A DNA stretch of 64,000 nucleotides, from assembly GCA_036850595.1 (NCBI GenBank), contig CM072155.1, positions 4,449,953 through 4,513,952 of the forward strand, in the 5' to 3' direction. Source of the stretch: Rhyacichthys aspro (taxonomy: Eukaryota; Chordata; Actinopteri; Gobiiformes; Rhyacichthyidae). Under the pieces are notes generated by a model. That model did not search any database and was not told the origin of the DNA. It saw only the letters and a program-made list of their open reading frames with translations. This document shows positions 13,789 through 25,832 of the stretch, one piece after another (within the stretch, counting starts at the first letter, position 1; each line of letters begins with the position of its first letter). The translations under genes were made by a program, and so were the position numbers.

Positions 13789-16700
13789 TGAGCCATGTTC
13801 ACAGACTGTTTATACTCCGTCAGTTATTGTTCAGGGAGTAAAAAGAATTCCTTGTAACTACTGTATATCATTCACTGTCTGGCTGTTTAAACATTTTAGC
13901 CTCAGAGCTGTTTGTAGCAACAATAGCCCCAGTTTGGGTTACGTTTGGAGTGGGCGGACTGTTGTTTGGCTAGTCTGCTACAAGCTGCCTCTGTCTCAAA
14001 CAGGTAACAATAGCTGTGTTTCTTTCTCACACTGTCTCACTTTTATAGCCCTTAGTCAGATACAAGAGACAGCCCAATGGTGAATGTGACACTTGGGCCA
14101 GTGAAGGTTTACATACGAGATCTCCATAAACCCAACACCGGTCCTGGGGCACGACACACAGGCTATCACATGACCTGAGAGCGGTGGCGGGATAACTCAT
14201 CTAACATGCCCCAGGTGTAACCACAACCAGGTCACTCAGCAAAGGTCGTTTCTCTCTGTATAGTCTACATTTTACTCCGTGTTAGTCCTCACTGTCCGAC
14301 TCCGAAGTCAACTTTCCACTGGCAACCTGTCAAATTTACGATGAGCAAAGAGTATCGACTTGTTTGACTGAGTTTTATTTTATCGTTCCATTAAGTGCAC
14401 GAATGTTTTATGAGATTAAATTGACCCAGAGGATTAGGTTACATACAGGCTAATGCACTTTCATTTTGAAACAGTGTTGTAGAATAAAAACAATCACTCT
14501 ACAAGCTAATGCTAAAAAAAAATCGTAGTTTCCACTGTTAATCGTGTGACCATCATCCATGTATGTATAAAACAAGCAGAAATTACAATGTCAAAATAGC
14601 CATACTGCAAAACTTAAAAAAAAAAACAACCAAACTATAAAATACATAAAAATTATAACCAAAATTAGTCATATTAAGGACTTGGTTTGGGAAGTAGCAG
14701 TAGCAGTCTGAGCAGCGGTTTATGCTAATTAGCCATGTGCTTCAGAGGATTTTTGCGTTGTTTAACAAAACTTGTGTGTAATTACATTATGCTTGGTCTA
14801 TGAAAACAGGGGGCTAAAACTAAAAGAATTAAACCTAAACTGCTTTATTTTCACCTGGATGGTAATGCAAACTGCTGCTAATGCTACTTTTTTAGGTCAG
14901 TAGCAAGAGAGAACAGTTGGTTTAAATCGGAAATTGTATGAAAAATTGAAAAATATGAGATTTATTTTTATGCCATATCGTCTTATTACAAATTGCACAC
15001 TAGTTCGCAAAAATGCTCTACTGCATTATAAATAATGATCTCAATCAGTCATGATGTTTTTTACTCCATGATGCAAAGAAGAATCTGTAACATTTTTTCA
15101 AAGATTTTTCTGAAAAACCCAATGGAATTTTCAGCTAAAATATAAAACTCTTTTTTTAGCTTTCAGTGTTTGTGTGGATGTTGAAGTTGAAGTTTTATAG
15201 AAGGAACAATTTCTGGAACTTTCTTGGCCTAGAATTGTAAGTTTGGACATTCGAATTAATTACAAAAATGTGGCAAAAACAATTTACACCGCTGATTCAT
15301 AAAAACAGCACTTTAATTCCCGTTTTTGTTGAGAATGTTCTTCGTCATTCTCAGCCATTTCACAAGTGCCTCTGAGCCCTGTGCCCAATGGCATTATAAA
15401 ACTACTGCAGCAGCCAGTCAGTGCTCCCTTGTCAGTGAACACATGGCTGCTAAATGTCTCCCTTCCTCTCTGACCTTTCGATCTGGAGAAATATTTACAG
15501 ATTCCATTAGGATATGTAAGTCCATGTCGGCCCAGAGTAACACCCTATTCCAGCGACTTAGCAACACATTCTTCAATCCCTTAAAGCCTTATCATGCACT
15601 AAACACAAATAGCTCAGACAGCAGGTAGGCTGACAGTTTTACATATTTCTTACTTTTTCCAGTCGGTATCAATGATGTATAATCCTCTCAAAGTCTACAG
15701 GATGACTTTAATTTATCGAAGCGACAGCTGGTGTTCATACTGGTCGGATGACGATAAGACGCCTATGTAAGCAGGTATTAAACCCGCCATAAACCAGGGC
15801 AGTCACGCTCTTACATGGAAGATATTACACATTATATACTGACAGCAACCTCGACCCTTAAATACGTTTGAATAAAAGAATCAAGATTAATTTGATTGAT
15901 TACAAAGCAGCAGCACTTGGTACCTTTATATTGAGCCTTTACGTTCTCTTAGTCATGTTTATTACGTCACACTTTGGTCTTTTCTTGGTTTTCAAAAAAG
16001 GTGCTATGATTGGCTGACACAAATTCGACAATTAAGTGTACAGTGGGAGTTATGTTGAATAGATAAGATGTTTTGTAAATGTATTATCCTGTAGGTTCTG
16101 GTCTTTTCTTATCAGGTTCTATAAAAGATTGCTATGATGATATCTTATAAAGATCCTAAATGTAACCCTAGGGACCTCTCCTGCTTCTCTTATATTAAAA
16201 AAAAATTCAAACAAGGCCAATTTTTCCTCCACAAATTACTAATACATTTCACCAAACTGAAGTTTAGAGTTTAGAGTTAGCTTAGAGTTAGTATTTATCG
16301 GCCTTTTACGTTGCCTCCCTTTTCTCTGTTGATGCTTTTCTTTTTTAGCTGTTTCTCTGTGTTAAAAGACATATTCACCGTTGGAAATACACTTTATCGA
16401 CAGCTATTAAACTTCCTGGAACATCATATGACAAGCCGGTGTAGACCACCATTAGTACATGCCTTCAAAGCTGTAATGCAGTACATGGTGGTCTGCTGGT
16501 GTGACAGATTTCTGAAGACACAGCACTGTAATCCCTGATTTAGGTTGGGAATAGAGGTTAGTGGTGAGGGGGGTGTATACTGGTGTGTTTGGCCGTGTGT
16601 GACCAAGGAGACTAACGCTCCAGTTCTGGGAGGTCATAGACACAACACAGTCTCAGTCTCCTAATCCTATTATCTGTAGCAGTGGCACTTTACTGTGTAT

Positions 16701-17684
16701 TAAAACACATGAGACCAGCAGCAGTGTCCGGTTAAGACTGTGCTCAAAAGTCTCCACAAGCCATTACAGAAATGGACAGAGGCGCTTCCACTCTCTGGGA
16801 TGATCAATAAAAGTCATTTGGTCGGGAACCTCTGCAGTGAGAGAAGAAGCTTCTCCAACACGGACAACTCTTATAGATAATAACTACAGGAAACCGACGA
16901 GAATAAAGAATTCATGAGAGGGCAGCGACGGACAGAGCTACCTCAAAGAGTGTGTTGTGTTATCAGCTGAAAGCAGGGCGCGGATCCTCAGCAGCAGGCT
17001 TCATTTACATTCTTTAAAGCAGTGAGAAGAAGAGAAGAGATAAACAGGCTGTGAATCAATGAATGAACAAGATAGAGAGGGCAGAAAGTCACAATTAAGC
17101 AACATTTAAATGATTTCAATCAATAGCAATGATAACATTTTACCTTGTATTGAGACAAGCTTAAGACCTAGCAGTCAGAACTACAGATTCCATGACTAAA
17201 AAACCTGAATTGTCCGCTCCAAGGTCTACACCAAGAAGGGCTAAATTATTCCCTTGTATCCATTTGGTTTGGTAACTTTTGGTTTCACACTATATCACTA
17301 TTTCAAACCCACACAAACGAACTTTCCCTGATGCTCCATTTACCATTGTCATGACAACGGGGCATGTCTCCTACACACACTGATTGTGGCTGTGTGTTGT
17401 CACTTCAGTGGCTCATTTTACACAAATTGACATGGAGTCCCCTCCCCTCAGCAGCACCTTCAAATTCACAGTTTAACACTTGTTCTACTGTTATAACTCT
17501 TATTAGGTCGGCTGCCCAGACGCAATCTGCAGCGGTCTGTTTGTCTATTGAATTGTTCTCCTTTTCCTTGCACTGTTTGCTCTTTGCTATATTGAGTCTG
17601 AAAGTCAGAACTATTGTAAAACTCGCTTTCACACTGCAAACACACCATACCTTTTTTTCAGTTTGGTCTGGACCAGTGTTATTT

Positions 17685-17900
17685 TTGTTGACAAATAATT
17701 TTCGTCATAATTTTCGTCAACAACATATTTTTGCATCCAAAAATGAAACAAAAGCTAAAGAAAAAGTTGAGGACGAATTGTCCGACTAAATTTATCGACA
17801 CTTTTGTCAACTAATAAAACGAAAATAAACAGACCACAACGAAATTCCAAACAAAAGGAAGACGAGACAGGATGAGTCGAGATGAGATCCAATCAGAACT
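17685..17900 (+). repeat. Interspersed repeat with ttttcgtcaac motifs, DNA-transposon-like
   Basis: Has the repeated words tttttgttgac, ttttcgtcataa and ttttcgtcaacaac on the left, and gtcaactaataaaacgaaaa with agacgagacaggatgag on the right. This wording is typical of an abundant fish non-autonomous DNA element. No transposase frame is present. The family name is not certain. Confidence 0.45.
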
Positions 17901-18469
17901 CAAGTTTTTAAGTGTCGTGGAAATGATGTCAGATGCAAACATTTGTTAGAGTTGCAGGAAGACGACAACGAAAATATCAATGTTAACCCTTGGGACCTTA
18001 ATACCATGAATAACAGCTTAGTTTCATTCAGGGTTAGGCTTTCACACCAGCAGATTTGATTCAACCCAAATAGAAGCGTCCTGAAAATCCAGACCAGACA
18101 GCAGGTGTGCAAGCTCCATGAGTAATAATGAACGTCTTTACAGAAGCTGATTTCAAAACGTTTTAAGTGGCTTTTTGCCTCTTGTGAAATCATTGTAGCA
18201 TTTAGCAGAGACATTCACAGTGTCGCCTATTGCCCTGAAATAGGAGCTGGAGGAAGTATCTGGGGAGAGGTTGCTTAAGACTGCTGCCCCTGCGAACCTG
18301 CTCCGGATGAGCAGAAGAAGATGGACGGATGATAGTTTTTGTCATACTGCTCGGCCATAATAGTGTTATTTCATTTTTTGTGTCCGTAGCAGTTTGACCT
18401 CAGTTCAAACTTGGAGGTATAAAAAGTCAATGCTCAATCAGCCTGTGTAGCGGCTCTAGAGTCTGACAG

Positions 18470-18610
18470 CTTCAGCCCATCATCATTATCCGCTGTGGCC
18501 CTTCGATCTCAATCAGCCGCTCCCTGTTGCTCGCCGGCCTCGGTAATGATGACTGAACCCTTATCTTCAGTGGAGAAAGAGGCCAAAGGCGTTAGACAAT
18601 ACTGATATCT
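18470..18610. promoter_or_regulatory. Possible conserved non-coding element in pkn1 intron
   Basis: High-complexity, GC-balanced stretch including cccatcatcattatccgc, atctcaatcagccgctccc and ggtaatgatgactgaaccc. No splice borders or frame support an exon. Regulatory role is only inferred from texture. Confidence 0.25.
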
Positions 18611-19189
18611 TCGCATCAAAGAGGTGTTAAAGCACCAGAAGGATGTGTAAGATTGCTAATATGAGGTATTAATTGGACAGTTGAAAGGCAGAAGTTAAAT
18701 GATGTCTGATTCATGAACTGCAGCTGTGGGCCAAATTACACTGGATCTATTTTTAAGTGTTTGAGGTGGACTAGTGGGTTTAGTGACGCAGGCTAGAAGG
18801 TCAGAGATGATTTGATATAGATGTTGGGATTGTCTAGGTCAAATACAAATGTAACAGTCTTAAATTAGAGACAGTTATTGACAGCAGACAGACAGAGTTC
18901 ACACACCATCATAAGACATGCATGTAAAGGCAAAATGGTAAAAATATAATGCCCATTGTGGAAAACGATGGGCTTAAATGAATGGTTGCTTGTCATTCTC
19001 TTAGCATTAGCCCGGTGATTGTCCAACACTGGGCCTATAAACTTATTCTGATGACTTATATTTGAACTGAGCACAAAGGAGGGTGCACGGTAGCAGAGTG
19101 ATGAGCACACACTCATCACAATGCCCTTATGGAGTTTAAAGTACTTCAGTCATTAGCATCATAAGCTAGTAAAGCTCATTTTGGGCATT

Positions 19190-19425
19190 ATGAGGATGGG
19201 TGACTGTGGGTTTTCTCTGGCAACTCTGGCCTTCTCCCACTGTGCAAAGACATGCATGTGTTGGTCAACTGGTGAATCTAAATTGCCTAATGAATGAATG
19301 TGAGAGTGAATGTCTTTAAGTGTTAGCCCTGCAACTAACTGGCCATTGTCCAGAGTGTACCCCATCTCAGGCTCAAAGCTGCTGGGATAGCTTAGTTCCC
19401 CAACAGGACTAAGTGGAAGATTAAT
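19190..19425 (-). repeat. Degenerate teleost interspersed repeat, inverted relative of 13,380-13,570
   Basis: Reads caaagacatgcatgtgttgg, tggtgaatctaaattgcc, then tagccctgcaactaactggc and agagtgtaccccatctcag. These are in the usual order of a common fish repeat whose end is 'gctgggatagct'. Fragments of the same tail occur at 21,970-22,050 and 38,230-38,340. Confidence 0.55.
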
Positions 19426-19694
19426 AAACATTTTTTTTTCTGCTGCCATTTGTAGACATAACATTAGAAGCCGAAAAGAAGGAAAATGTGGAGCCACAAA
19501 ACTGTTCACTGAATAATTACTGGTGCCGTGTCGCACAAACTGCAAAATGTGAGTGGAAGTCTGCTAATTTGAACATAAATAAACGAGTCCAACTCTTTAG
19601 ACCAGACCACTACAGATTTTCAATTCACATTTTACATTTTCAAATATCACAAAAACAAGATGTTTTGCTTTTTGGGGTTTTTTTCAGCAAAAGA

Positions 19695-19880
19695 CAACCG
19701 ACTGAGTACATATGTGTGCTGCCAGTCAGTGGGTGGAGCTAAAGCAGCTAAAGGTGACAAGCAACAAATGGAAAGGACTATGTGATACTGGACTATTGCA
19801 GAACGCCAAAAAACACCACATGAAGGAGCCAGAGTTTTACACAGACTGTTTCAGGGCCTTCCTCATCAAAGACTGAGATT
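19695..19880 (+). repeat. Old interspersed repeat, second copy (see 4,828-5,075)
   Basis: Blocks gtgtgctgccagtcagtggg, caccacatgaaggagccag and cttcctcatcaaagactgag match 4,828-5,075 in order and orientation with many differences. Confidence 0.5.
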
Positions 19881-21252
19881 AGCCTACACAAAGCCACAAA
19901 ACCTACATTAATGCACATTGCCATTATAGTCATCATACAAATACATATTCGGTGAGTAAGTAGTAAGGCCACATACTGCTTGAGGGCTATGCCAAATATA
20001 GATAGGGTATATCTTTTTCTGGTAATCATAAACAAAGCAGCAGCCAAAATACTTCCAGTAGAACTGAAGTTAGAATACTGTGTTGTCTTGTTGTGTTGAA
20101 AATTGTGTCAGGCAAAAACACCACCGCATCAAATCCTTTATCACTTTAAAAGACTTGACAAGAGAGAATCTGTTATCCTTCTAAGAAATTCAGTTCATTA
20201 TAGACTATTTGTAGTCAAGGGTGAAAAGATTCCTAAAACAAAGCTGCGGCTAATTATATTTCTATGCTTCTGCGAAAACTCGAGGAACTGTCTGAATCCT
20301 TGGATAGATGGAGGCTAGAAGTGTGACAGGGGACAGAGTGCTCTTTGGTCCATATCAGCTGTGATTGTTGATCCTTCATGCCCACAACTGTGGCCTTCCA
20401 AGAAACCTTTAACGCACCTTCACTCTTCAGGGAAATGCGAACTCCCAAATGTCATGGAAGGAGATGTTTTCACTCACAACAAATGATTCAGCAGAGTGTT
20501 TGTATCGAGTGTCTGGAGGAATGACTGGCGGCAAGGGAAACATGAGAGCTTTGTGGTTTTACAGACTGTCACTTAGCATATTAATACTTAATGTTACATA
20601 TTTGACTTGTCTAGGGCTATTTTTGGCAACAAGATTTTTTTCTTTAAAGTATAAAGTGCCTGTGCTAGTTTTTAGTGGTAGTTGCACTTTGTATCTAGGG
20701 TATAGAGTGATGGCTTGAGCGAGGATGCAGCAGCACTCGCAGCCTTTAATTTTTAACCATCCTCTTGGCTGTGTCCAGGGGATGGCCTGACTCTGGGGCA
20801 AGTGTAACCCAACCTTTTTCAAATTAGACCTGCAGCTTTGACACAGCGACACAGCCTGTGATTCACCCTTACCTCCGGAAGGCCTATCACCAATGAGGAA
20901 ACATTTGATTTAATTTAAAAGAATCTAATTTAAGGGATAAAACGATTTACTTACTAAACGTTTTACAGAGAACACTTATCTCTGTGTGTGAGGGAAATAG
21001 GGTTAAGTCAGAACAACTATTATTTGAAAGTGTTATTACTGTTGTGTCTTTCGAAATGTATTTAATGTCTGCAGAGGAATAAATAGGTGGTCATCATCAT
21101 AGTCCCTAGCAAAATATTGACAGGTTTCACCATTGAGAGTCGAAAAAAAGGTGACCTCACTGTGACCGAAAGCCATGGTGCTTTATGTGAGAAAATGAGT
21201 AGTCCCATAACAATGTGATGGTGTTAGTAGATGCATATTCAGCAAAGCTCAC

Positions 21253-21279
21253 CTGTAAGTCGTTGTTATTGGCCATCAT
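21253..21279 (-). CDS. pkn1: Distal alternative first coding exon of pkn1 (MMANNNDLQ)
   Basis: On the minus strand two consecutive ATGs are followed by GCCAATAACAACGACTTACAG and a consensus donor gtgagc. The 27 bases end in phase 0, matching the phase-0 start of exon 2, so the spliced product would read MMANNNDLQ-SDPGG. It lies just downstream of a GC-rich promoter-like segment. Mammalian PKN1 is known to have isoforms differing at the N-terminus, which fits. It is too short for ORF detection; the evidence is phase, donor quality and promoter context. Transcript data would decide it. Confidence 0.65.
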
Positions 21280-21900
21280 GACAGCAGCAATAGTAGTAGA
21301 CTTGTACTAGGCTGGAGGTTGGATCACTTCTCAGCTGTCAAACCATCGCACAAAGTAAAGTTGAAATCCTCCTAGGGTTCAACAATAGAAGCCAGAAGAG
21401 AAAGTATGAGCTCAACAGTCCAGGTGAAGCTTTAGTTTGTCAAGGGCAGCTTCACAAAAAAGCAAGTATTTTTAACATAGTGACGTGTTTAGAGCAGGTG
21501 AGCTCAGAGGACAGGCACGGAGCACCACCTCCACCTCCACCTCTTCTGCTTCTTCCTCCCAGCAGGACGTCAACTCTTCTCGGACTCTGACGAGCATCAC
21601 GCAGTGCAGCCTCACACCAGCTGCCTCGGGCTGTCTTCTCATCCTCTGCAGCGATCAACTAGTCTGGGGAGAAATCCGAAACCAGGCGGGATTCACAACA
21701 ACAGCCCGCTCCTCTCATGAGAGTAACCCGAGGCCATGTTTCCCCCGCGGCGGTGCACTCCTGCGTGGCTCTGCAGACACTAAGCTCAGGCTCGCAGTGA
21801 CTCCCAGCCCCGGTGTGTGATGCTGCTGCTGAGAGCTGGGAAGTGTTAAGGCGGCGTAACAAGACGGCAACACACTTCCGGTGGCATGCTTCGAAATAAA
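21280..21900 (-). promoter_or_regulatory. GC-rich promoter and 5' UTR of the distal pkn1 transcript
   Basis: The most GC- and CpG-rich stretch of the left third of the window (for example cccccgcggcggtgcac, ggcggcgtaacaagacgg). It lies directly upstream of the MMANNNDLQ exon on the minus strand. It contains an ETS site at 21,874-21,881. The ORFs seen on both strands here are what unmethylated CpG-island sequence gives by chance. Confidence 0.6.
21874..21881 (+). promoter_or_regulatory. ETS-family binding site (acttccgg)
   Basis: Exact match to the ETS/GABPA core ACTTCCGG, embedded in the CpG-rich segment where transcription of the distal pkn1 form should start. Such sites are typical of TATA-less housekeeping promoters. 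Confidence 0.5.
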
Positions 21901-23436
21901 AGTAAAAATATGCAACAAAAATTCATTCATCCGTCATTGAATCACGTATTCCGTCACTTATTATTTATATTAAGGGTAGCGGGTGGCTGGAGCCTATAGC
22001 AGTTACTTTAGGATTGAGGCAAGGCACATCATGGACAAGCACTAGCCTATCCTACGATTTATTTTTATTTATTGTATTCTTTTATCAGTATACAACAGTT
22101 GTTCTGTCAAAGAAACATAAAGTGACTTAACGTGGCCAGCTAGCTAGCTAACGAAAAGTAGCGCGAAGAATTAGCTAGCGTTCGCGTTAGCTTGTCAAGT
22201 CGAAAATTCAAAATGGCTATAACTAGCTCATTTAAATTCATGCTCAAATGTTTGTTTAAATATAAGCTAGTTTACTTACCCTAACATCATTTGAACTGTT
22301 CTTTTTGGCTTTCCGTGGGATTCAACTGACAGCTCATAAATGAAAAAAAAACTTTGCCCGGAACTGTTAACTAGTTAATTGTTTTATTGACCGCTAGCTC
22401 AAACCACTAAAATACGGAATAGCCCACTTCTTTACTGACAATGAATGCTCTTATTACCACACTTTACTGGACTTGCGAAATACAACAGAAAAACATGTTT
22501 AACTCGTTTAAAACACTGATATACAGGCCAAATCAGAGGCCTATTTAACATACCACACTGTATGACTGCAGGCCATTTTCTGCAGGGCTTTAACAAAACC
22601 AACTTGAGTAAGTAGCGTATGCATACATTGGTCTATAGAAGGTTTTTTATTTTTTAATAAAATTTTAATTCAATTTTGTCACGCATGATCGACATGCTTT
22701 TATTTTGAATTCCGATTTCCAGTGGTTCAGCGGCTCCTCTTCATGAGCTTGAAGCCTGGCAGACTGCTGCAGACAGAGCGCCCTCTTTCTTCACAAGGAG
22801 ACCTGTTGATCACCAGCCCACAGACAAACATCAGACAGAGACAGAGCTGTTTTTTTTTTTTTTTTTGCTGAAACTTTATTATAGTAGGTTAGATTTGATT
22901 ATTATTTAGTTTTTTCCCCTAAAACCTAGAGAAAGTAGTGAGGGCAATGGTGTAAGTTCATCAAAGAGTCAAATGAACCTTTTCGTCCTTTGTGATCCAG
23001 GTGGTATTTGACTTACTGATATGTTTTCTAAAGTTAACCGATCACTAACAAACAATTGTACAAAGGACAAAGTAAATGCAAATAAAGATACAGTACAAGA
23101 CACAATTTATTGAAGGATTGCATGCATAAGAAATGAGTAAACAGCAAATCCAATCAACAGTTTAAAGACTATATAACAATAATATGCAATTGGTCATTTC
23201 CGGTGATTTATAATATTTACAAACAATAGGGCTATTTCTCCAGTACATATATACAATGTACCACATATTAGTTTTTATACATTGAAATATTAAGTACTAA
23301 TGATCAGTTTTAAACATTGCCGCTGTCCTCAGAGTCAGTGCAGATGTATTTTTTAAATGCTGAAGTGTATCTGTATTACTTAAACATTGTATATTATGCC
23401 TGTATCTGAGAAATGCTTTGACACTATTAAGTGCTA
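21901..23436. other. Intergenic stretch between pkn1 5' end and the 3' end of the channel pseudogene
   Basis: AT-rich with no gene. It holds a repeat tail (21,970-22,050), repeated gctagctagct and ttagctagcgttcgcg words around 22,140-22,190, and a poly(T) run at 22,850-22,866. A good-looking donor on the minus strand at about 22,278 (tgttagg/gtaagt) could belong to a further non-coding pkn1 exon, but nothing else supports it. Confidence 0.5.
21960..22050 (+). repeat. Repeat tail fragment of the common teleost element
   Basis: The words ggtggctggagcctatagca, ctttaggattgaggcaag and catggacaagcactagcc correspond to the degenerate end of the repeat at 19,190-19,425. Confidence 0.4.
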
Positions 23437-23634
23437 TCATTCACAACTTACAGTTTCATTTCCAAAAATCTGCTGTGAAAACAAAAAGCTGCGCGCCTGC
23501 ATTATAAAGGCCACAACCAGGTTCACAAGAACAAACTGCACCATAACAACAAAGGTGATCAAGACTAGCGGTGCTGCCCAAGACAGATAATCCAGACAGT
23601 CTTTATCGTTAGCACGGCACTCCCTCAGAGTATC
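23437..23634 (-). pseudogene. T-type channel remnant: domain IV S6 exon
   Basis: Acceptor cttgctaag, then DTLRECRANDKDC and, after about 14 residues, TFVVMVQFVLVNLVVAFIMQ, ending in QIFGNETVSCE and a TGA. Cav3 channels have a nearly identical DTLREC segment after the domain IV filter and an S6 with QFVLVNVVVAVLM. The C-terminal cytoplasmic tail that normally follows S6 (KHLEESNKEA type) is absent: the frame runs into unrelated sequence and stops 18 residues after the last S6 residue. The exon itself is open. Confidence 0.85.
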
Positions 23635-24248
23635 CTTAGCAAGGACAAAGAAATGTTTTAGCTCTGAGAAGTACACATAGAGTAAATGTCTTTCTGTTGA
23701 GCTATAGCCTAGGATAAGGGAAGTTACAGCCTCCTTTTGAGATAGCTCCTTAACTAATGCAGTTGATTCTGTGGACAGATTGCCTTGTTTTGAGCAACCC
23801 TTATCAAATTGATTATGGAAACTTAAAATTTCCCAAATGTAACAACTGAGGTATGACACATTTCTTAGGAGACATTTTTGGAGTTTTTGAAATAAGACAA
23901 ATTTTAATCTAGTTGTGAGAACTGCACTCTAAAAAAATGTTTTTTTCAGATTTATTGACAGGTTGTATAGCATAAAGGCAAGTAGTATTTTTTTTTTACT
24001 TAAATAATTGTAATTAGTCCAAAAACCTGTTACCGTGGCCACCATTCCTGTTCAAGTTAACATCGATTTGTGCATGTTCAGTTTCACAAAACAATGAATA
24101 AGTTATGCTGCTCAGTCACGCCTCGGTTCACATCTGTAGTTTAAAAAATGTTTTGTTGTTCGATGAGACACCCAAACCTAGTAAAGAATCTGATTTATGA
24201 AAATATTAGTGAATGTGTAGCTTTAGTCATTGCTTTGTTAAATCTTAC

Positions 24249-24375
24249 CTTCAAAATGCCATTCGAGTCCTCTCCTGTCTCCTGTGCACACTTTGTAGAG
24301 GGCTATCAGGGCTATCCCGAAGTTTCTGAAGTTGGCGCTGATGCAGGCCCAGGCACGGGTACTCTTCAGTGCATT
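24249..24375 (-). pseudogene. T-type channel remnant: domain IV pore-filter exon with 7-base duplication
   Basis: Between acceptor tttgtctag and donor TTGAAG/gtaaga. The first part reads NALKSTRAWACISANFRNFG and IALIALYKVCTG, matching the Cav3 domain IV approach to the filter (FRNFG.A). The frame then breaks. The motif tctcctg (CAGGAGA on the coding strand) occurs twice in exact tandem at 24,271-24,277 and 24,278-24,284. Removing one copy would leave 120 bases, a whole number of codons, with SNGILK continuing in phase with the next exon (DTLREC). The duplication sits on the filter codons themselves. Confidence 0.85.
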
Positions 24376-24453
24376 CTAGACAAAACAACAATAAAATAAT
24401 GGCCCTGACATATTCACTCACACTTTATAGATCAGATACAACATTACACTGAC

Positions 24454-24528
24454 CGACAGCTCCACCCCTAACACAGCATAGATGAAGAAGAAGAAGAAGA
24501 AGGTGAACAGCAAGCACAGATTTCTAAC
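24454..24528 (-). pseudogene. T-type channel remnant: domain IV S5 exon
   Basis: Exactly 25 codons between acceptor cctccag and donor GTCG/gtcagt: VRNLCLLFTFFFFFFIYAVL then GVELS. Cav3 S5 of domain IV reads [24 protein letters not shown], so alignment is residue for residue. A run of (TTC)6 coding for six phenylalanines shows microsatellite drift (gaa/gaag on the + strand at 24,484-24,502). Phase 0 at both ends. Confidence 0.85.
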
Positions 24529-25390
24529 CTGGAGGAAAAATGCATTATACTTATATACAACAATAACATATATAAAAAGATATTGTAAAAGTTTTATATT
24601 TTTGACATAAACAAATCAAATGTGTATTTTTGTGTTCACTATGGAATAAAAATGTTAAGATGTCTTATTGTAAATATTTTATGATTAGTTTGTCTGGGTG
24701 TTTTTTGTTTTTTTTAATATAAGCCTATTTAGGTTTCTACTACTACACATTTTTGTTTAAGTACTATGAAGTTTTGTCTTTATGTCTTAAATAAATGAAC
24801 AAATAAAAAAATATGAATTTACACCCAGCTTATTTAATAAAATATAAAGAGTTTTGGACTCTAACTTTTATTTGCTGCATAGAGTTCCATTTTTTCTTAT
24901 AAATAAAAGTCCGCCTCTTCCAATTTAATAATACTGACTGTAATTTACTTTTGACTTTAAAATATTCCACAGTATGATTGTACATTGAGTAATGGATCCA
25001 ACTTCTACTTTTGTTGTGTTGGAACAATGTAAAATACTCCCCCTGCTGTTAATTTTATGCCAAAAACGGTATCCTATTTATAACACAAATGAAAAAAATA
25101 ACAACAAAGTAATCTATGGTTATTAGAAGTGTCAGAAAATAGCCATGGTCCAGTCTGGTAGTTAAATTATGGCATTTTAAAACTGTCTACCAGAAAATAT
25201 TAAAAAAAAGTCTAGAAAAAAGTATCCTAAATTATATTTTGTAAATGCAGAACTTTTGTTTTATTTGTTGGCTGTTTTTCCTCTCAGTCTTCATTTCTAT
25301 CAATGTGAATCAATGTGTGAAAGTGTGCATGTTGTAACTGGACTTCACAGCTCCATTAAAATCATCTTTACTATTATTATCACACTTTAC

Positions 25391-25449
25391 CTGTAACAGG
25401 GACTTGACAACTGTTTGGACCAGGACTCGTATCTTTTTGGCTTTCAGAA
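25391..25449 (-). pseudogene. T-type channel remnant: domain IV S4-S5 linker exon
   Basis: Acceptor tttcttttacag and donor TTACAG/gtaaag enclose LKAKKIRVLVQTVVKSLLQ, matching the Cav3 S4-S5 linker ([20 protein letters not shown]) with conserved TVV..L.Q. It feeds directly into the S5 exon at 24,454-24,528. Confidence 0.8.
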
Positions 25450-25576
25450 CTGTAAAAGAAACATACAAAGAAAACACTGAATTCTTCCTTCTTCATACAT
25501 TTGCCATTAAAATGTTGCACCAAAAACTTTGACTTCACATGCATAGAAAATCCACATATCTAGTTGTTGCTTATAC

Positions 25577-25626
25577 CTGCTTTTTAGGAACCTCTTCACT
25601 CCAAGGGCCACAAGCTTTAGAACCAC
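25577..25626 (-). pseudogene. T-type channel remnant: end of domain IV S2
   Basis: Reads VVLKLVALGVKRFLKSR before donor AGCAG/gtataa, like the Cav3 domain IV S2 end (VFKLVAFGFRRFFQDR). Immediately upstream in the same frame are two TAA codons and no clear acceptor, so the 5' half of the exon is eroded. Confidence 0.65.
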
Positions 25627-25683
25627 ACAAAGTTATTACTACAGTTTTGGTTTTGTAGCAATGTGTAGTTATTTCCAGTTTAC

Positions 25684-25832
25684 CTTTGCTTGTAATGCTC
25701 AACTATAATGAACAATCACACTGAGGACAATTATCACCGTCATATACAGGTCTACGAATTGGCTGGTGATCAGTTTGTGAACATGGAGCCGCCACGGAGA
25801 GTAGTTGGCGTAATATGGGACCTCTTCAGGCT
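25684..25832 (-). pseudogene. T-type channel remnant: domain IV S1 exon, copy A, frameshifted
   Basis: Acceptor gttttttag, then EPEEVPYYANYSPWRLHVHK and ITSQFVDLYMTVIIVLSVIV. Cav3 channels have PYYSDYSRFRLLVHHLC followed by TSHYLDLFITGVIGLNVV, an unmistakable match. After IVHY the frame shifts by one base: in frame it reaches TGA, while the +1 frame reads VEHYKQ up to donor AAG/gtaaac, matching Cav3 MEHYQQ. So the exon is one base too long. Confidence 0.85.

Larger units (their letters stand above)
4279..21252 (-). other. Long pkn1 intron or 5' region, no further gene seen
   Basis: About 17 kb between the two alternative first exons. It is AT-rich, with many short chance ORFs (under about 140 codons) that resemble no family and lack exon borders. 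Degenerate interspersed repeats, one perfect hairpin and several high-complexity patches that could be conserved non-coding elements are listed separately. I see no other gene on either strand. Confidence 0.6.

Noticed and set aside
21485..21930. Several 60-110 codon frames on both strands
   Set aside because: They lie in a CpG-rich promoter/5' UTR segment; no family resemblance, and stop-poor because of base composition.
22260..22300. Donor-like tgttagg/gtaagt on the minus strand as an extra pkn1 exon
   Set aside because: Good donor but no start, no open frame of note and no transcript evidence.
24484..24502. (gaa)n run as an independent microsatellite feature
   Set aside because: It is the antisense of the phenylalanine codons in the domain IV S5 exon, though it may have expanded there.
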